Source: Shewanella sp. 10N.286.48.A6 (GTDB lineage Bacteria; Pseudomonadota; Gammaproteobacteria; Enterobacterales; Shewanellaceae). Taken from it: DNA of 64,000 bases. Within the stretch, counting starts at the first letter, position 1. The number at the start of each line of letters is the position of its first letter. Shown in pieces: positions 21,099-30,044 of the stretch. A model generated the notes under the pieces. It searched no databases. It was not told the origin of the DNA and was given only the letters and a program-made list of their open reading frames with translations. Location of the stretch: positions 186,001 to 250,000 of the forward strand of contig NZ_MCVI01000003.1 of the NCBI RefSeq assembly GCF_002873135.1, given 5' to 3'. A program made the translations under genes and the position numbers.

Positions 21099-21128
21099 AA
21101 AAAACCTAAGCCATGGCTTAGGTTTTTT
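21099..21128. terminator. Bidirectional intrinsic terminator between plsY and tsaD
   Basis: AAAAAACCTAAGCC pairs with its complement in a near-palindromic hairpin between convergent genes. A- and T-runs lie on the two sides. Confidence 0.86.
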
Positions 21129-21148
21129 CATATCAGGTAATGACTTAA

Positions 21149-22162
21149 TTACACAGCAGACAAGGTATCTAATGGCCAGCGCGGCTTGCCTTCTACCTCT
21201 AACGACTCCACCTGCCCAGCTTTTAAGCGCTGTAAGCCAGCAAAAGCGATCATTGCACCATTATCGGTACAAAACTCACCTCTTGGATAAAACACCTCAC
21301 CATTTAACTTAGCCATCATGGTCGCTAAATTTTCTCTTAACCGAGTATTAGCGCTCACTCCACCTGCTACAACTAAGCGATTATAACCTGTTTGTTTTAA
21401 TGCGCGTTGACACTTAATCGCTAAAGTATCCACCACTGCCTCTTCAAAAGCGCGGGCAATATTGGCTCTTGTTTGCTCATCATCAGGCTCTTTAGCGATG
21501 GTATTCGCGGTAAAGGTTTTTAAGCCTGAAAAGCTAAAATTAAGCCCTGGTTTATCTGTCATTGGTCGAGGGAATTTATAACCTGCCTCAACACCTTTTG
21601 CTGCTAACTTAGCTAAACGTGGCCCACCAGGGTAATCAAGCCCCATCAGCTTAGCGGTTTTATCAAATGCTTCACCAGCAGCGTCATCAACCGATTCACC
21701 TAACACCTGATAACGGCCAATGCCTTCTACTTGCACTAACATTGAGTGACCGCCAGATACCAGCAGAGCAAGAAAAGGGAACTCAGGCGCATCATCTTCA
21801 AGCATTGGCGCTAATAAATGCCCTTCCATATGGTGAACTCCAATTGCAGGCTTGTCCCACGAATATGCCAATGAACGCCCAACACAAGCGCCGACTAATA
21901 GCGCGCCAATTAATCCAGGTCCTTTAGTAAAAGCGATGCCATCAATATCATCAACAGTAGAGTTAGCCTCTTTAAGCGCCTGCTTAATCAATGTAATAAT
22001 TTTACGCACATGATCACGAGATGCTAATTCAGGCACAACACCACCATAATCTGCATGTAATTTCACTTGGCTATATAAAGCATGGGATAATAGTCCCTGC
22101 TCATCATCATAAACAGCGATTCCAGTTTCATCGCATGATGTTTCAATACCTAAAACCCGCAT
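21149..22162 (-). CDS. tsaD: tRNA N6-threonylcarbamoyladenosine transferase TsaD
   Basis: Catalytic subunit of the t6A37 tRNA modification complex with TsaB/TsaE. 337 residues. The N-terminus [12 protein letters not shown], the metal-binding [10 protein letters not shown] pair of histidines, [10 protein letters not shown] and the C-terminal CTDNGAMIA complete the Kae1/TsaD signature. Its target A37 occurs in tRNAs reading ANN codons, including the tRNA-Ile2 genes later in this window. It is divergent from rpsU, the conserved gammaproteobacterial arrangement. Confidence 0.97.
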   Translation of the reverse strand: MRVLGIETSCDETGIAVYDDEQGLLSHALYSQVKLHADYGGVVPELASRDHVRKIITLIKQALKEANSTVDDIDGIAFTKGPGLIGALLVGACVGRSLAYSWDKPAIGVHHMEGHLLAPMLEDDAPEFPFLALLVSGGHSMLVQVEGIGRYQVLGESVDDAAGEAFDKTAKLMGLDYPGGPRLAKLAAKGVEAGYKFPRPMTDKPGLNFSFSGLKTFTANTIAKEPDDEQTRANIARAFEEAVVDTLAIKCQRALKQTGYNRLVVAGGVSANTRLRENLATMMAKLNGEVFYPRGEFCTDNGAMIAFAGLQRLKAGQVESLEVEGKPRWPLDTLSAV

Positions 22163-22289
22163 AGCATCTCGTCTTGATAAATTTGTAAGGGCGGCAATTC
22201 TACCTGTTGAGAAGATTTTATTCCACCAAGCATAATCATCAGTCTCAAAAAAATGACACCTTGATTGTCATTTGCGATTAACAAAGGGG

Positions 22290-22319
22290 TTTACAAAAGC
22301 ATCGTAATCGATGTAGAAT
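22290..22319 (+). promoter_or_regulatory. Probable sigma-70 promoter of rpsU-yqeY-dnaG
   Basis: A TTTACA -35-like box at 22290 and TAGAAT at 22314 are separated by 18 bp. They lie 80 bp before the rpsU start. Confidence 0.55.
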
Positions 22320-22399
22320 TCGGCACCATTTTAAATAGCCTTGGTTAATCTACCAAAACAGGTAGTGCCAAATTAACTACACCTAAGGGGTGATGGCGT

Positions 22400-22615
22400 A
22401 TGCCAATTATTAAAGTACGTGAAAACGAACCATTCGACGTAGCTCTTCGTCGTTTCAAGCGCTCTTGTGAAAAAGCAGGTATCTTAGCTGATGTTCGCGC
22501 TCGTGAATTCTACGAGAAGCCAACTTCTGCACGTAAGCGCGCAAAAGCTGCCGCTGTTAAGCGTCTAGCTAAGAAGCTTTCTCGCGAAAACGCACGTCGC
22601 GTACGTTTATACTAA
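22400..22615 (+). CDS. rpsU: 30S ribosomal protein S21
   Basis: 71-residue basic protein of the small ribosomal subunit, near the anti-Shine-Dalgarno region, needed for initiation. The sequence [20 protein letters not shown] and the Arg/Lys-rich tail are diagnostic. An AAGGGG site precedes the ATG. It is first gene of the macromolecular-synthesis operon; yqeY begins eight bases after the stop. Confidence 0.98.
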   Translation: MPIIKVRENEPFDVALRRFKRSCEKAGILADVRAREFYEKPTSARKRAKAAAVKRLAKKLSRENARRVRLY

Positions 22616-22622
22616 TCTCACT

Positions 22623-23066
22623 ATGAGCCTAGTCGAACAGCTAAAAGACCAAATGAAAGAAGCTATGCGTGCCAAAGATAAGGCGCGTTTGGGGACAATT
22701 CGTATGGCACTGTCTGCCATTAAACAGATTGAAGTGGATACCCGCGAAACTCTGACTGATGAACAGACAATAGCCGTTTTAACCAAAATGGTAAAACAAC
22801 GTCGCGATTCTATAACTCAGTATGAGTCAGCAAATCGCCCGGAGTTAGCAGCAGCTGAAGCAGCAGAGATTCAAGTCATTGAAACTTTCTTGCCTTCTCC
22901 TTTAACAGAAGAAGAAGTTGCCGCAATCATTGATGAAGCTATCTCTCAGGTAGGTGCATCAACCATGGCGGATATGGGCAAAGTAATGGGAGCATTAAAA
23001 TCTAAGGTTCAAGGTCGTGCAGATATGGGTGCCATTGGCAGTCTAATCCGTGCTAAATTAAACTAA
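22623..23066 (+). CDS. yqeY: GatB/YqeY domain protein
   Basis: 147 residues, all of it a YqeY domain: an N-terminal helical part (LKDQMKEAMRAKDKARLGTIR) and a C-terminal part (MADMGKVMGALKSKVQGRADMG) similar to the tail domain of the GatB amidotransferase subunit that contacts tRNA. Precise role unknown; in gammaproteobacteria it commonly sits between rpsU and dnaG, as here. It is probably translated from the rpsU message, and the terminator at 23087 separates it from dnaG. Confidence 0.93.
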   Translation: MSLVEQLKDQMKEAMRAKDKARLGTIRMALSAIKQIEVDTRETLTDEQTIAVLTKMVKQRRDSITQYESANRPELAAAEAAEIQVIETFLPSPLTEEEVAAIIDEAISQVGASTMADMGKVMGALKSKVQGRADMGAIGSLIRAKLN

Positions 23067-23086
23067 CAGATCATTAATGTGTGAAT

Positions 23087-23114
23087 AAGCCGTGCACCTT
23101 GCACGGCTTGTTTG
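23087..23114 (+). terminator. Intrinsic (attenuating) terminator between yqeY and dnaG
   Basis: AAGCCGTGCA and its complement form a 10-bp stem with a three-base loop followed by GTTTGTTTTAT. A terminator before dnaG is known in the E. coli operon, where it keeps primase low; the same role is inferred. Confidence 0.75.
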
Positions 23115-23150
23115 TTTTATCTATTTGGTAATGCGAGACCTATAGCATTT

Positions 23151-24878
23151 ATGGCGATACCTCGTGACTTTATCAATGAGCTAATAGCTCGAACTGACAT
23201 TGTTGATCTAATTGATCACCGTGTACCTTTGAAAAAAGCAGGGAAAAATCACTCTGCATGTTGTCCTTTTCATAGCGAAAAATCACCTTCTTTTACCGTC
23301 AGTCAAGACAAGCAATTTTACCACTGCTTTGGTTGTGGTGCTCATGGCAACGTCATTGATTTTATCATGGAATATGATCGACTAGAATTTGTCGATGCCA
23401 TTGAAGAGCTTGCCGGTAAACTCGGACTCGAGGTACCAAGAGAGCAAGGTACTGGTCCTAAAAAAGATCAAAGTTTAAGTCGTGACTTATACCAATTGAT
23501 GGAAGAAGCGAATCTTTATTATCAAAATCAATTGCGTCAACACAGCGACAAACAAAAAGTTGTAGATTATTTAGAATTCAGAGGGCTCTCCAGTGATGTT
23601 GTAGAGCATTTTGGAATCGGTTTTGCGCCAGATGGTTGGGATGGACTATTAAGTCGATATCGCCAAAACCCTGCAGCACAAGACAAATTACTCACCGCCG
23701 GAATGCTAATTGCCAACGATAATGGCAAACGATATGACCGCTTTCGCGATCGGTTAATGTTTCCTATTCGCGACCGCAGAGGCCGAGTTGTTGGCTTTGG
23801 TGGTCGAGTTTTAGGCGATGGAACACCAAAGTACTTGAATTCGCCAGAAACGCCCATATTTCATAAGGGAAATGAGCTTTACGGTCTTTACGAACTCAAG
23901 CAAACCCATAGAGACCCACAACAAGTATTAATTGTTGAAGGCTATATGGACGTTGTGGCGCTTGCCCAATTTGGTGTTGATTATGCCGTTGCATCACTTG
24001 GCACAGCAACAACCGCTGAACAATTTCAGCTGTTAGTGCGTAGTGCTAAAGAAGTCATTTGTTGTTACGACGGTGACCGAGCAGGTAAAGAAGCCGCTTG
24101 GCGTGCACTAGAAACCGCACTGCCTTTATTAAAGCCTGGTGATGTCGTTAGGTTTATGTTTTTACCTCAAGGCGAAGATCCAGATACCATGGTTCGCCAA
24201 GTAGGCAAAGACGGTTTTGAAGAGTTAATGGTCAGCGCCCTCGACTTACCGGCGTTTTTATTTGAGACCTTAACCAGTAAATTCGGTAGTGATAAAAGCT
24301 CATTGGCTAAACAAGCTATGTCGCTAATCGAACGTGTTCAAGACACTGTGTTACAGAATTTATTATTAGAAAATCTCGCCCATAAAATTGGTATGAATAG
24401 CGCAGATGATCTAAAGAAAAAGTTAGGTTTTGCAGTAAAACAGCAACAACCTATGAATAAAAAAGGTTTACAAGGGCGTGGTACCCCACTGCGATTAGCC
24501 ATTGCATTATTAGTACAACGTCCAGAGTTAGGATATGGCTTAGCTGTACAACCCTCACTTGCACATTTAAAGATTGCTGGCATCGAATTGCTCAGTGATT
24601 TATTGAATTTAACTCGAGACCGAAAGTTAAACAGCGCACAACTACTTGAGATTTATCGTCAGCATGAACAAAAAAATGCGTTGATAAAATTGGCCCAATG
24701 GGACCACCAAGTGGCGGATGAAAACCTAGTTCAAGAGTTTAAACAATCCCTGATCTGGTTGAACAATCAATATATTGAACAACGCTATCAGGAACTGAGT
24801 CTTAAACAAACTCTAAATAAAGCTGAAAAAATTCAGCTCACGAAGCTTATTTCTATAATGAAAGGCATTGCTAAATAA
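23151..24878 (+). CDS. dnaG: DNA primase
   Basis: Makes RNA primers at the replication fork with DnaB. 575 residues from ATG 23151, where family homology begins (AIPRDFINELIARTDIV). The CHC2 zinc finger is visible as CCPFHSEKSPSF and YHCFGCGAHG. The TOPRIM core has VEGYMDV and CYDGDRAGKEAA with the metal-binding acidic residues. The C-terminal DnaB-binding region is present. The terminator ahead of it and the rpoD gene 144 bp behind fit the classic rpsU-dnaG-rpoD order. Confidence 0.97.
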   Translation: MAIPRDFINELIARTDIVDLIDHRVPLKKAGKNHSACCPFHSEKSPSFTVSQDKQFYHCFGCGAHGNVIDFIMEYDRLEFVDAIEELAGKLGLEVPREQGTGPKKDQSLSRDLYQLMEEANLYYQNQLRQHSDKQKVVDYLEFRGLSSDVVEHFGIGFAPDGWDGLLSRYRQNPAAQDKLLTAGMLIANDNGKRYDRFRDRLMFPIRDRRGRVVGFGGRVLGDGTPKYLNSPETPIFHKGNELYGLYELKQTHRDPQQVLIVEGYMDVVALAQFGVDYAVASLGTATTAEQFQLLVRSAKEVICCYDGDRAGKEAAWRALETALPLLKPGDVVRFMFLPQGEDPDTMVRQVGKDGFEELMVSALDLPAFLFETLTSKFGSDKSSLAKQAMSLIERVQDTVLQNLLLENLAHKIGMNSADDLKKKLGFAVKQQQPMNKKGLQGRGTPLRLAIALLVQRPELGYGLAVQPSLAHLKIAGIELLSDLLNLTRDRKLNSAQLLEIYRQHEQKNALIKLAQWDHQVADENLVQEFKQSLIWLNNQYIEQRYQELSLKQTLNKAEKIQLTKLISIMKGIAK

Positions 24879-25022
24879 CATCTTTTATTAAAAAAATGTT
24901 CCCTTAAGTCATGTCATGGACTAGCGTACTTTAGTTCATAGAGCTATAATTGACGATTTGCTTGACACTTTGCCTCGGCAGGTGTCCAGTCGTTATTTCA
25001 GTTACCAACTTGGATGATATCT

Positions 25023-26852
25023 ATGGAGCATACTCCGCAGTCGCAACTTAAATTGTTGCTTGCTAAAGGTAAAGAGCAAGGTTATTTAACCTATGCTGAA
25101 GTCAATGACCACTTGCCAGCTGACATGGTCGATTCTGATCAGATTGAAGATATTGTCCAGATGATCAATGACATGGGCATCCGCGTGTTTGAACAAGCGC
25201 CAGATGCCGATGACATGATGATGTCTGAGGACAACACCGACGAAGATGCAGCAGAAGAAGCTGCAGCAGCGCTTGCAACGGTAGAAAGTGAATTAGGTCG
25301 TACCACTGACCCAGTACGTATGTATATGCGTGAAATGGGTACAGTTGAGTTATTGACTCGCGAAGGCGAAATCGTCATCGCAAAACGTATTGAAGAAGGC
25401 ATTAATACGGTTCAAAGTTCTGTCTCTGAATATCCGCAAGCGATTGCGATGATTTTAGAGCAGTTTGATAAGTATGAAGCTGACGAAATACGTTTAACTG
25501 ACATTATCGCAGGTTTTGTTAACCCTGATGATGATGACGTAGCACCAACAGCAACACACGTTGGTTCTGAGTTATCAGAAGAAGAGTTAGAAGACGAAGA
25601 TGATGCCGAAGATGCTGAAGACGAAGAGGAAGGCCCAAAAGGTCCAGATCCTGAAGAAGCTAAAGAGAAGTTTACTCAATTACGCGAAGTGTTTGAAAAA
25701 GGCTTAGCTGTTATTGAGAAAAAAGGCCGTGATCACCCTGAAGCCATCGGTGCTTTATTTGTCATTGGCGAGCTTTTCAAAGAATTCCGTTTAGTACCAA
25801 AGCAATTTGATCGCTTAGTAAAAAGCATGCGTTCTATGATGGATCGCGTACGTGTACAAGAGCGTTTAATCCTTAAGCTTTGTGTTGAACAAGCTAAAAT
25901 GCCAAAGAAAAACTTTGTTAAGTTCTTCACCGGTAATGAAACTGACTTAACTTGGTTCCATGCTGAAATGAGCAGTAATAAGCCTTATGCTGAAGGCTTA
26001 CGTATGGTTAAAGACGATGTGATTCGTTGTAGCACTAAACTTGCTGCTATCGAAGAAGAAACCGGCTTAGTCATTCGCGCAATTAAAGACATCAACCGTC
26101 GTATGTCAATCGGTGAAGCAAGAGCTCGTCGTGCGAAGAAAGAAATGGTTGAAGCGAACTTACGTCTAGTAATTTCTATTGCTAAAAAGTACACCAACCG
26201 TGGCTTACAGTTCTTGGATTTGATTCAAGAAGGTAACATTGGTTTGATGAAAGCTGTAGATAAGTTCGAATACCGTCGTGGTTATAAGTTCTCAACTTAT
26301 GCAACCTGGTGGATCCGTCAGGCGATTACTCGTTCAATTGCTGACCAAGCACGTACCATTCGTATTCCAGTACACATGATTGAAACGATTAATAAACTTA
26401 ACCGTATTTCACGTCAAATGTTACAAGAAATGGGCCGCGAACCAACACCTGAAGAATTATCAGAGCGCATGTTAATGCCAGAAGATAAGATCCTTAAAGT
26501 GCTGAAAATCGCTAAAGAGCCTATTTCAATGGAAACACCTATTGGTGATGATGAAGATTCGCACTTAGGTGACTTCATTGAAGATAACACGCTTGAGCTA
26601 CCATTAGACTCAGCAACAAGCGAAAGTCTTAAAAATGCCACTCATGAAGTGCTAGCAGGCCTAACAGCCCGAGAAGCTAAAGTGTTACGTATGCGTTTTG
26701 GTATTGATATGAATACCGACCATACCCTTGAAGAAGTGGGTAAACAGTTTGATGTAACCCGTGAACGTATTCGTCAAATTGAAGCAAAAGCACTACGTAA
26801 ATTGCGTCACCCTTCTCGCTCAGAAATCTTGAAGTCTTTCTTAGACGAATAG
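25023..26852 (+). CDS. rpoD: RNA polymerase sigma-70 factor RpoD
   Basis: Housekeeping sigma factor, 609 residues from ATG 25023. Region 1.1 is at the start ([20 protein letters not shown]), a highly acidic non-conserved insert lies near residues 175-215, and regions 2-4 follow: [50 protein letters not shown], and the region 4 HTH with [18 protein letters not shown] and [15 protein letters not shown]. It is closed by the terminator at 26883; the host tRNA-Ile2 gene follows. Confidence 0.98.
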   Translation: MEHTPQSQLKLLLAKGKEQGYLTYAEVNDHLPADMVDSDQIEDIVQMINDMGIRVFEQAPDADDMMMSEDNTDEDAAEEAAAALATVESELGRTTDPVRMYMREMGTVELLTREGEIVIAKRIEEGINTVQSSVSEYPQAIAMILEQFDKYEADEIRLTDIIAGFVNPDDDDVAPTATHVGSELSEEELEDEDDAEDAEDEEEGPKGPDPEEAKEKFTQLREVFEKGLAVIEKKGRDHPEAIGALFVIGELFKEFRLVPKQFDRLVKSMRSMMDRVRVQERLILKLCVEQAKMPKKNFVKFFTGNETDLTWFHAEMSSNKPYAEGLRMVKDDVIRCSTKLAAIEEETGLVIRAIKDINRRMSIGEARARRAKKEMVEANLRLVISIAKKYTNRGLQFLDLIQEGNIGLMKAVDKFEYRRGYKFSTYATWWIRQAITRSIADQARTIRIPVHMIETINKLNRISRQMLQEMGREPTPEELSERMLMPEDKILKVLKIAKEPISMETPIGDDEDSHLGDFIEDNTLELPLDSATSESLKNATHEVLAGLTAREAKVLRMRFGIDMNTDHTLEEVGKQFDVTRERIRQIEAKALRKLRHPSRSEILKSFLDE

Positions 26853-26882
26853 AGTCTCACTAAGAAGTTGCAACAATAATGA

Positions 26883-26908
26883 AAGCCCGTTAATTCGGGC
26901 TTTTTTTT
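26883..26908 (+). terminator. Intrinsic terminator of rpoD
   Basis: AAGCCCG and CGGGCTT are separated by six bases and followed by eight Ts. Confidence 0.88.
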
Positions 26909-27002
26909 GCCTCAAAATTACTTTATTTAATATAAAAAACCTCATGATTGCTTAACAGATAACCAATTGAATCTTTTAGTCACAATTCTCAGCAATTGGC
27001 GG

Positions 27003-27031
27003 GTGACAACCGTGAATAAACTTCGTATACT
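27003..27031 (+). promoter_or_regulatory. Probable sigma-70 promoter of the host tRNA-Ile2 gene
   Basis: GTGACA and TATACT are spaced by 17 bp, with the -10 box 36 bp before the mature tRNA 5' end. It now drives only the truncated copy. Confidence 0.6.
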
Positions 27032-27067
27032 TCTTTCCGCTTTCGATAGTGACGACTATCTTAAGTC

Positions 27068-27124
27068 GGCCCCTTAGCTCAGTTGGTTAGAGCATACGAC
27101 TCATAATCGTCAGGTCCCCAGTTC
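27068..27124 (+). pseudogene. 5' part of host tRNA-Ile2 (CAU), split by the island
   Basis: The first 57 nt of a tRNA with acceptor strand GGCCCCT, D arm, anticodon stem-loop with CAT, and half of the T arm, ending at GTTC in the T-loop. The following bases do not continue a tRNA. The missing 20 nt, including the encoded CCA, lie at 52735-52754, so the gene can be rebuilt to exactly 77 nt. The GGCCCC/GGGGCC acceptor resembles the E. coli ileX type (lysidine-modified CAU, reading AUA) rather than elongator tRNA-Met. Confidence 0.9.
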
Positions 27125-27137
27125 TTATGTGGGGTAA
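27121..27137. repeat. Left attachment junction of the island (attL)
   Basis: Core GTTC (27121-27124, shared with the right end) is followed by the element arm TTATGTGGGGTAA (27125-27137). The reverse complement of this arm matches the right-end arm at 52716-52728 in 12 of 13 positions, so the circular form would carry an inverted repeat around a 6-bp spacer. Confidence 0.8.
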
Positions 27138-27143
27138 GAGGTC

Positions 27144-27177
27144 GAGTTATATTTATATAGCTGCTTAACTCTTTTTT
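27144..27177 (+). terminator. Weak terminator-like hairpin downstream of the split tRNA
   Basis: GAGTTA and TAACTC are separated by a 16-base AT-rich loop and followed by six Ts. It would end transcripts coming from the old tRNA promoter. Confidence 0.45.
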
Positions 27178-27251
27178 ATTCAATGAATTAGAGTTCTGAT
27201 TATATTGCATTGTAAGGTTGCATTAGTTACCATGCAATAAGTAAGAAATTT

Positions 27252-27566
27252 GGCCCCTTAGCTCAGTTGGTTAGAGCACACGACTCATAATCTTAATTGT
27301 GACCTATGATAGTAATATCATATGGAAAATCGGATGAATTGCTGGAAAGCTTCGTTTTAACGAACATGCCAATCAGCAGCCAAGCCTGATAAGCGTATCA
27401 GGAAGGTTCAGAGACTAGATGGTTCAGCACGTTCTTGCTGTGTAATACATCATTAGCGTCCGACACCCTATCGTTTTCGAGGGTGATGATATAGTCCAGG
27501 CCATTACGAAAGTATTGGATAACCAGAATCGTTAGGTCCCCAGTTCGAGTCTGGGAGGGGCCACCA
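27252..27566 (+). tRNA. tRNA-Ile2 (CAU) with a group I intron, carried by the island
   Basis: Exon 1 is 27252-27288 and exon 2 is 27527-27566, giving a 77-nt tRNA with encoded CCA after removal of 27289-27526. The acceptor stem GGCCCCT/AGGGGCC, T-stem CCCAG/CTGGG and anticodon CAT are intact. Compared with the split host copy, the spliced sequence differs at only two positions (C instead of T at 27280, and T instead of C in the base after CGT of exon 2). tRNA-Ile2 needs TilS lysidine modification to read AUA, and software often calls it Met. Placed inside the island's left end, it can replace the gene the island destroyed. Confidence 0.9.
27289..27526 (+). ncRNA. Group I intron (238 nt) inside the tRNA-Ile2 anticodon loop
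   Basis: Self-splicing ribozyme without an ORF. The 5' site follows the U of anticodon CAU, and the internal guide contains GUG (27299-27301), able to pair C-G, A-U, U.G with that anticodon; the intron ends with G27526. Core elements are visible. P3 is TCGGATG 27330-27336 with CGTCCGA 27457-27463. P4 is TGCTG with CAGCA near 27340 and 27374. P5 is a TTCG/CGAA hairpin and P6 is CCTGAT with ATCAGG. P7 is GACTA 27413-27417 with TAGTC 27492-27496, and P8 is CACCCT 27464-27469 with AGGGTG 27480-27485. An extra hairpin between P7 and P3' (GATG/CATC enclosing CAGCA/TGCTG) hints at subgroup IA. Confidence 0.92.
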
Positions 27567-27620
27567 AATATAAGTTTCTGAATCGATAAGATTATTAACT
27601 TTAAAGAGCTAGAGAGAAAA

Positions 27621-27649
27621 AGAGAAGCAGAAATGCTTCTCTTTTTTTT
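27621..27649 (+). terminator. Intrinsic terminator of the intron-containing tRNA
   Basis: AGAGAAGCA and its complement form a nine-base stem with a GAAA loop, followed by eight Ts. It lies 54 bp after the encoded CCA. Confidence 0.85.
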
Positions 27650-27946
27650 GCTCTTTCAGTAGCACCATTCAAAGTTTTATAGTTGTAAACCTTTTGTCAT
27701 CAGACATGCCATCAACGTCCGCAGTCGCATCTGCTCCTGCTTGTTCAGTTCATTTGTAACAAGGAACAAATGAGTTCCAACCTTATTGATGCGGTGATGG
27801 TTTGCGTAAACAGTAAAGCAAGATTGGATAGAATAAAAAATTAAACATTGTGGTACTCCTAGGAAACTTATCATCTTGATTTTGTAACTTTATCAAGGTG
27901 GCTTCCTTAGGGTTATCTTAGCTAAATATAAAATAACTACTAAGGA
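27650..27946. other. Stretch with no convincing gene
   Basis: Only a weak 65-codon reading frame on the minus strand (27677-27874) is present, without a ribosome-binding site or recognisable motif. It is the upstream side of nothing obvious and the downstream side of the small minus-strand gene at 27947. Confidence 0.4.
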
Positions 27947-28192
27947 TTATTTAAACGGCTTAGTCACGAAAGTTATATGCTGCTTTTTGTCCTCTAAAGA
28001 ACGGAGGTATACAGGCTCTGATTCAGACTCATTAAAATGATGGCTGAGTCCTGCAGTGCTATCCAGGTGGGAAATTAACTCTTTTATGACCTCTTTATAT
28101 TTTTCAGGCACTCGCATTACTATTGTTTTTTCATATTTAGTTTTTCTGCCTGCACCTTGACGATATCCCCCATGCTTTTTCTCTTCTGGCAT
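27947..28192 (-). CDS. Small ribbon-helix-helix-like DNA-binding protein
   Basis: 81 residues, basic N-terminus. GGYRQGAGRKTKYEKTIVMR resembles the widespread small mobile-element proteins whose GAGRK arm precedes a beta strand and an RHH-type helix pair (VPEKYKEVIKELISHL). It may regulate a recombination gene or help excision, but this is inferred only from size, charge and location near the island's left end. No partner gene is adjacent. Confidence 0.55.
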   Translation of the reverse strand: MPEEKKHGGYRQGAGRKTKYEKTIVMRVPEKYKEVIKELISHLDSTAGLSHHFNESESEPVYLRSLEDKKQHITFVTKPFK

Positions 28193-28370
28193 CTTTATTC
28201 ACCTGTTATTTTTAAAGCGTAGTCTTACATCACTTGAATAAGTTACAAAATCAAGTATGCAATATTGTTTTCGATCATATTTCAACTTTACTAATTCCAT
28301 GAACTAATTGTTGAATCTAAAGCATTTCTGCCCCAAAACGTGTTTAAGAATGATATCCCTTGATGTAAAA

Positions 28371-28631
28371 CTAGATGCAATTCAACTCAAAATGTAATAC
28401 CACTTCCAATAGAACGGCCAGATTAACCGTACCATTACAATGCTCCCTTTTAGGGTCGATCGCACATGACGCCAAGATTGCCTTTATATGAAGTTCGATC
28501 GCAAAGGAAAAACATACCATTGCAGGGGCTATATACCTTGAGTCTATGCAGACTTTACTGAGGTGAACTCCAGCTAAAATAAATTCTTCCGCGGTGCCAT
28601 CAGCCATTCCATGTGTCAATTCAATGGACAT
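28371..28631 (-). pseudogene. N-terminal fragment of a HEPN-like protein
   Basis: 86 residues. The segment AEEFILAGVHLSKVCIDSRY followed by IAPAMVCFSFAIELHIKAIL has the helix pattern of HEPN-type proteins (a polar start, then a hydrophobic helix with ELxxKA). Reading then runs into an unrelated tail and stops, so the gene looks truncated. The usual Rx4-6H catalytic end is missing. Function cannot be assigned. Confidence 0.4.
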
Positions 28632-28651
28632 AAATAATGAGTTTTACCAGT

Positions 28652-29170
28652 TTATTTAACACGAGCTTTGATCAAGTCTGAGTAAGGTATTAATTCTGCT
28701 CCGTGAACCCAGCCTTCATGCAATAGATACACACTATATTGGCTGTGGTAAAGTATTTCATAAATTGGACTGTCAGTGTCTTTTTGTGTTCGAACCGCGA
28801 CCAATGTTGGTGTTTTAATTGTTTCACAAGTTTTAAATCTAGTGCGAGACTTATTAGTTCCATCAATTATGCTTGGATCGTACTTTCCACCTCTTTCTAG
28901 TACCCAATTGTACGCATCAACATAATCTTCACGTTTTCTGCATGAAAACGTTCCTAGGTTTAAGATATAAGCACCTTTTACATTTGGATTATCTTTAACG
29001 CTAAGCCTGTAATCTTGGTACTTTTCACAATCATCCATGAGTCTAGCTCTATCAGACTCTTGAAGAAATCCACTGTTTTTGATTTTACTAGAAACAGCAG
29101 ATGAGCAATCCGCATGTGCTAACCCACAAATAAACAGTGGCAAAGCAAGCAAAAGAGATAAGAATTTCAT
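28652..29170 (-). CDS. Exported protein of unknown function
   Basis: 172 residues with a clear Sec signal peptide (KFLSLLLALPLFICGLAHA, cleavage after AHA near residue 20). The mature part has six or so cysteines spread through it (CSSA, CEKYQ, CRKRED, CETIK), suggesting disulphides in the periplasm. No family is recognised. It stands alone on the minus strand between the fragment at 28371 and the DUF1643-like gene, in a region with cassette-like repeats. Confidence 0.6.
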   Translation of the reverse strand: MKFLSLLLALPLFICGLAHADCSSAVSSKIKNSGFLQESDRARLMDDCEKYQDYRLSVKDNPNVKGAYILNLGTFSCRKREDYVDAYNWVLERGGKYDPSIIDGTNKSRTRFKTCETIKTPTLVAVRTQKDTDSPIYEILYHSQYSVYLLHEGWVHGAELIPYSDLIKARVK

Positions 29171-29211
29171 TCATTTTCCTTTTGGTTGAGCAAGTGATAC
29201 GGCAAAGCTGC

Positions 29212-29241
29212 TAACGCCTCAAACAGCGGCGGCGTTAGCCG
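29212..29241. repeat. Imperfectly attC-like inverted repeat
   Basis: GCTAACGCC and its exact complement are separated by 12 bases and overlap the end of the gene at 29219. The shape recalls integron cassette attC ends, but the flanking bases break the RYYYAAC/GTTRRRY rule. Confidence 0.35.
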
Positions 29242-29872
29242 TCCGACTGATTTGACTTGTTACATGCTGAACCCACTCAAGTTGTTTAGCATAGATTCTC
29301 GGTAGTGGATGGTAGTACGAGTATCTGGTATTTAGTTTCAAAATTCCTAGAGGGTTGCTAATACATAAAGCTTCTATAGCCTGTTTAGCCAAAGGTACTA
29401 AAGCTTGGTTTACGCCCCAGCCAAAAATAACCGGAGTACCCCTAACAAATAGCTGCTCTAGTTCAGTTTTACGGCTTAGCGAAAAAATTGAATGCTCAAC
29501 TGCACTACTATCTTCAGACTTCAAGAAACGATATAACTCGCTTGAATCTGGTGTTCGGAGATCAGACAAATTTAGAATTCGAGCGTAGTTAAACACAGCT
29601 ACATCCATGACTTTCATAATTTGTTGTTGCGTGGTGTCTGGCTCCGCCTCTGATGGTACGGAGTTATTATCGATACCGTCCAATGGATAAGAAGAACCAG
29701 GATTCATCATTACAACCATGAGATCAGGGTTATTGAGTGCTACGCCAACTCGCTTGATGTCGAGGTACTTCCGAAACTTGTATCCTTTCGACTCGTAAAA
29801 GAGGCCTCTAACTTCGAATTTAATGCTCAACTTGATTCCTCGGGGGCATGTAACGCTCACATTAAAGGGCAA
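29219..29872 (-). CDS. DUF1643-like protein
   Basis: 217 residues, soluble. The segment LMVVMMNPGSSYP, then a DTTQQQIMKVM stretch and FNYARILNLSDLRTPDSSEL follow the DUF1643 pattern (MLNPS, DxT, VxNLxxxR). Later PVIFGWGVNQAL matches the family's Trp-Gly motif. DUF1643 proteins are common on phages, integron cassettes and islands; no reaction is established. It is flanked by palindromic repeats on both sides, as a captured cassette would be. Confidence 0.6.
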   Translation of the reverse strand: MPFNVSVTCPRGIKLSIKFEVRGLFYESKGYKFRKYLDIKRVGVALNNPDLMVVMMNPGSSYPLDGIDNNSVPSEAEPDTTQQQIMKVMDVAVFNYARILNLSDLRTPDSSELYRFLKSEDSSAVEHSIFSLSRKTELEQLFVRGTPVIFGWGVNQALVPLAKQAIEALCISNPLGILKLNTRYSYYHPLPRIYAKQLEWVQHVTSQISRTANAAAV

Positions 29873-30044
29873 ATTGTTTTTAGCGGCGAAGCCACGTTAA
29901 TTTGTCCAGCCGCCTGCGGCGACTTTGAATGCCTTGTTGAACGAAGCCGCTGTGCGGCAGAAAAGATAAAAGCTCACCTTTATTCTCCCATCTTAAATAC
30001 TTACTAGACCCTGCCTACCTTGGCAGTTATCTAGGAGTATCACT
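29873..30044. other. Palindrome-rich region, possible cassette end
   Basis: Read on the minus strand, the region has GTTCAAC (fits the attC box RYYYAAC) near 29935, then AAGGCATTC and the palindromes GCCGCAGGCGGC and GCGGCGAAGCC. A matching right-hand GTTRRRY box was not found, so a decayed attC is possible but unproven. Confidence 0.35.

Noticed and set aside
27068..27566. The two tRNAs as elongator tRNA-Met
   Set aside because: The anticodon is CAT, but the GGCCCCT/AGGGGCC acceptor stem matches the tRNA-Ile2 type and not the GGCUACG type of elongator Met.
27677..27874. 65-codon minus-strand reading frame
   Set aside because: No ribosome-binding site, no motif and odd composition; it lies in a gene-poor stretch next to the tRNA terminator.
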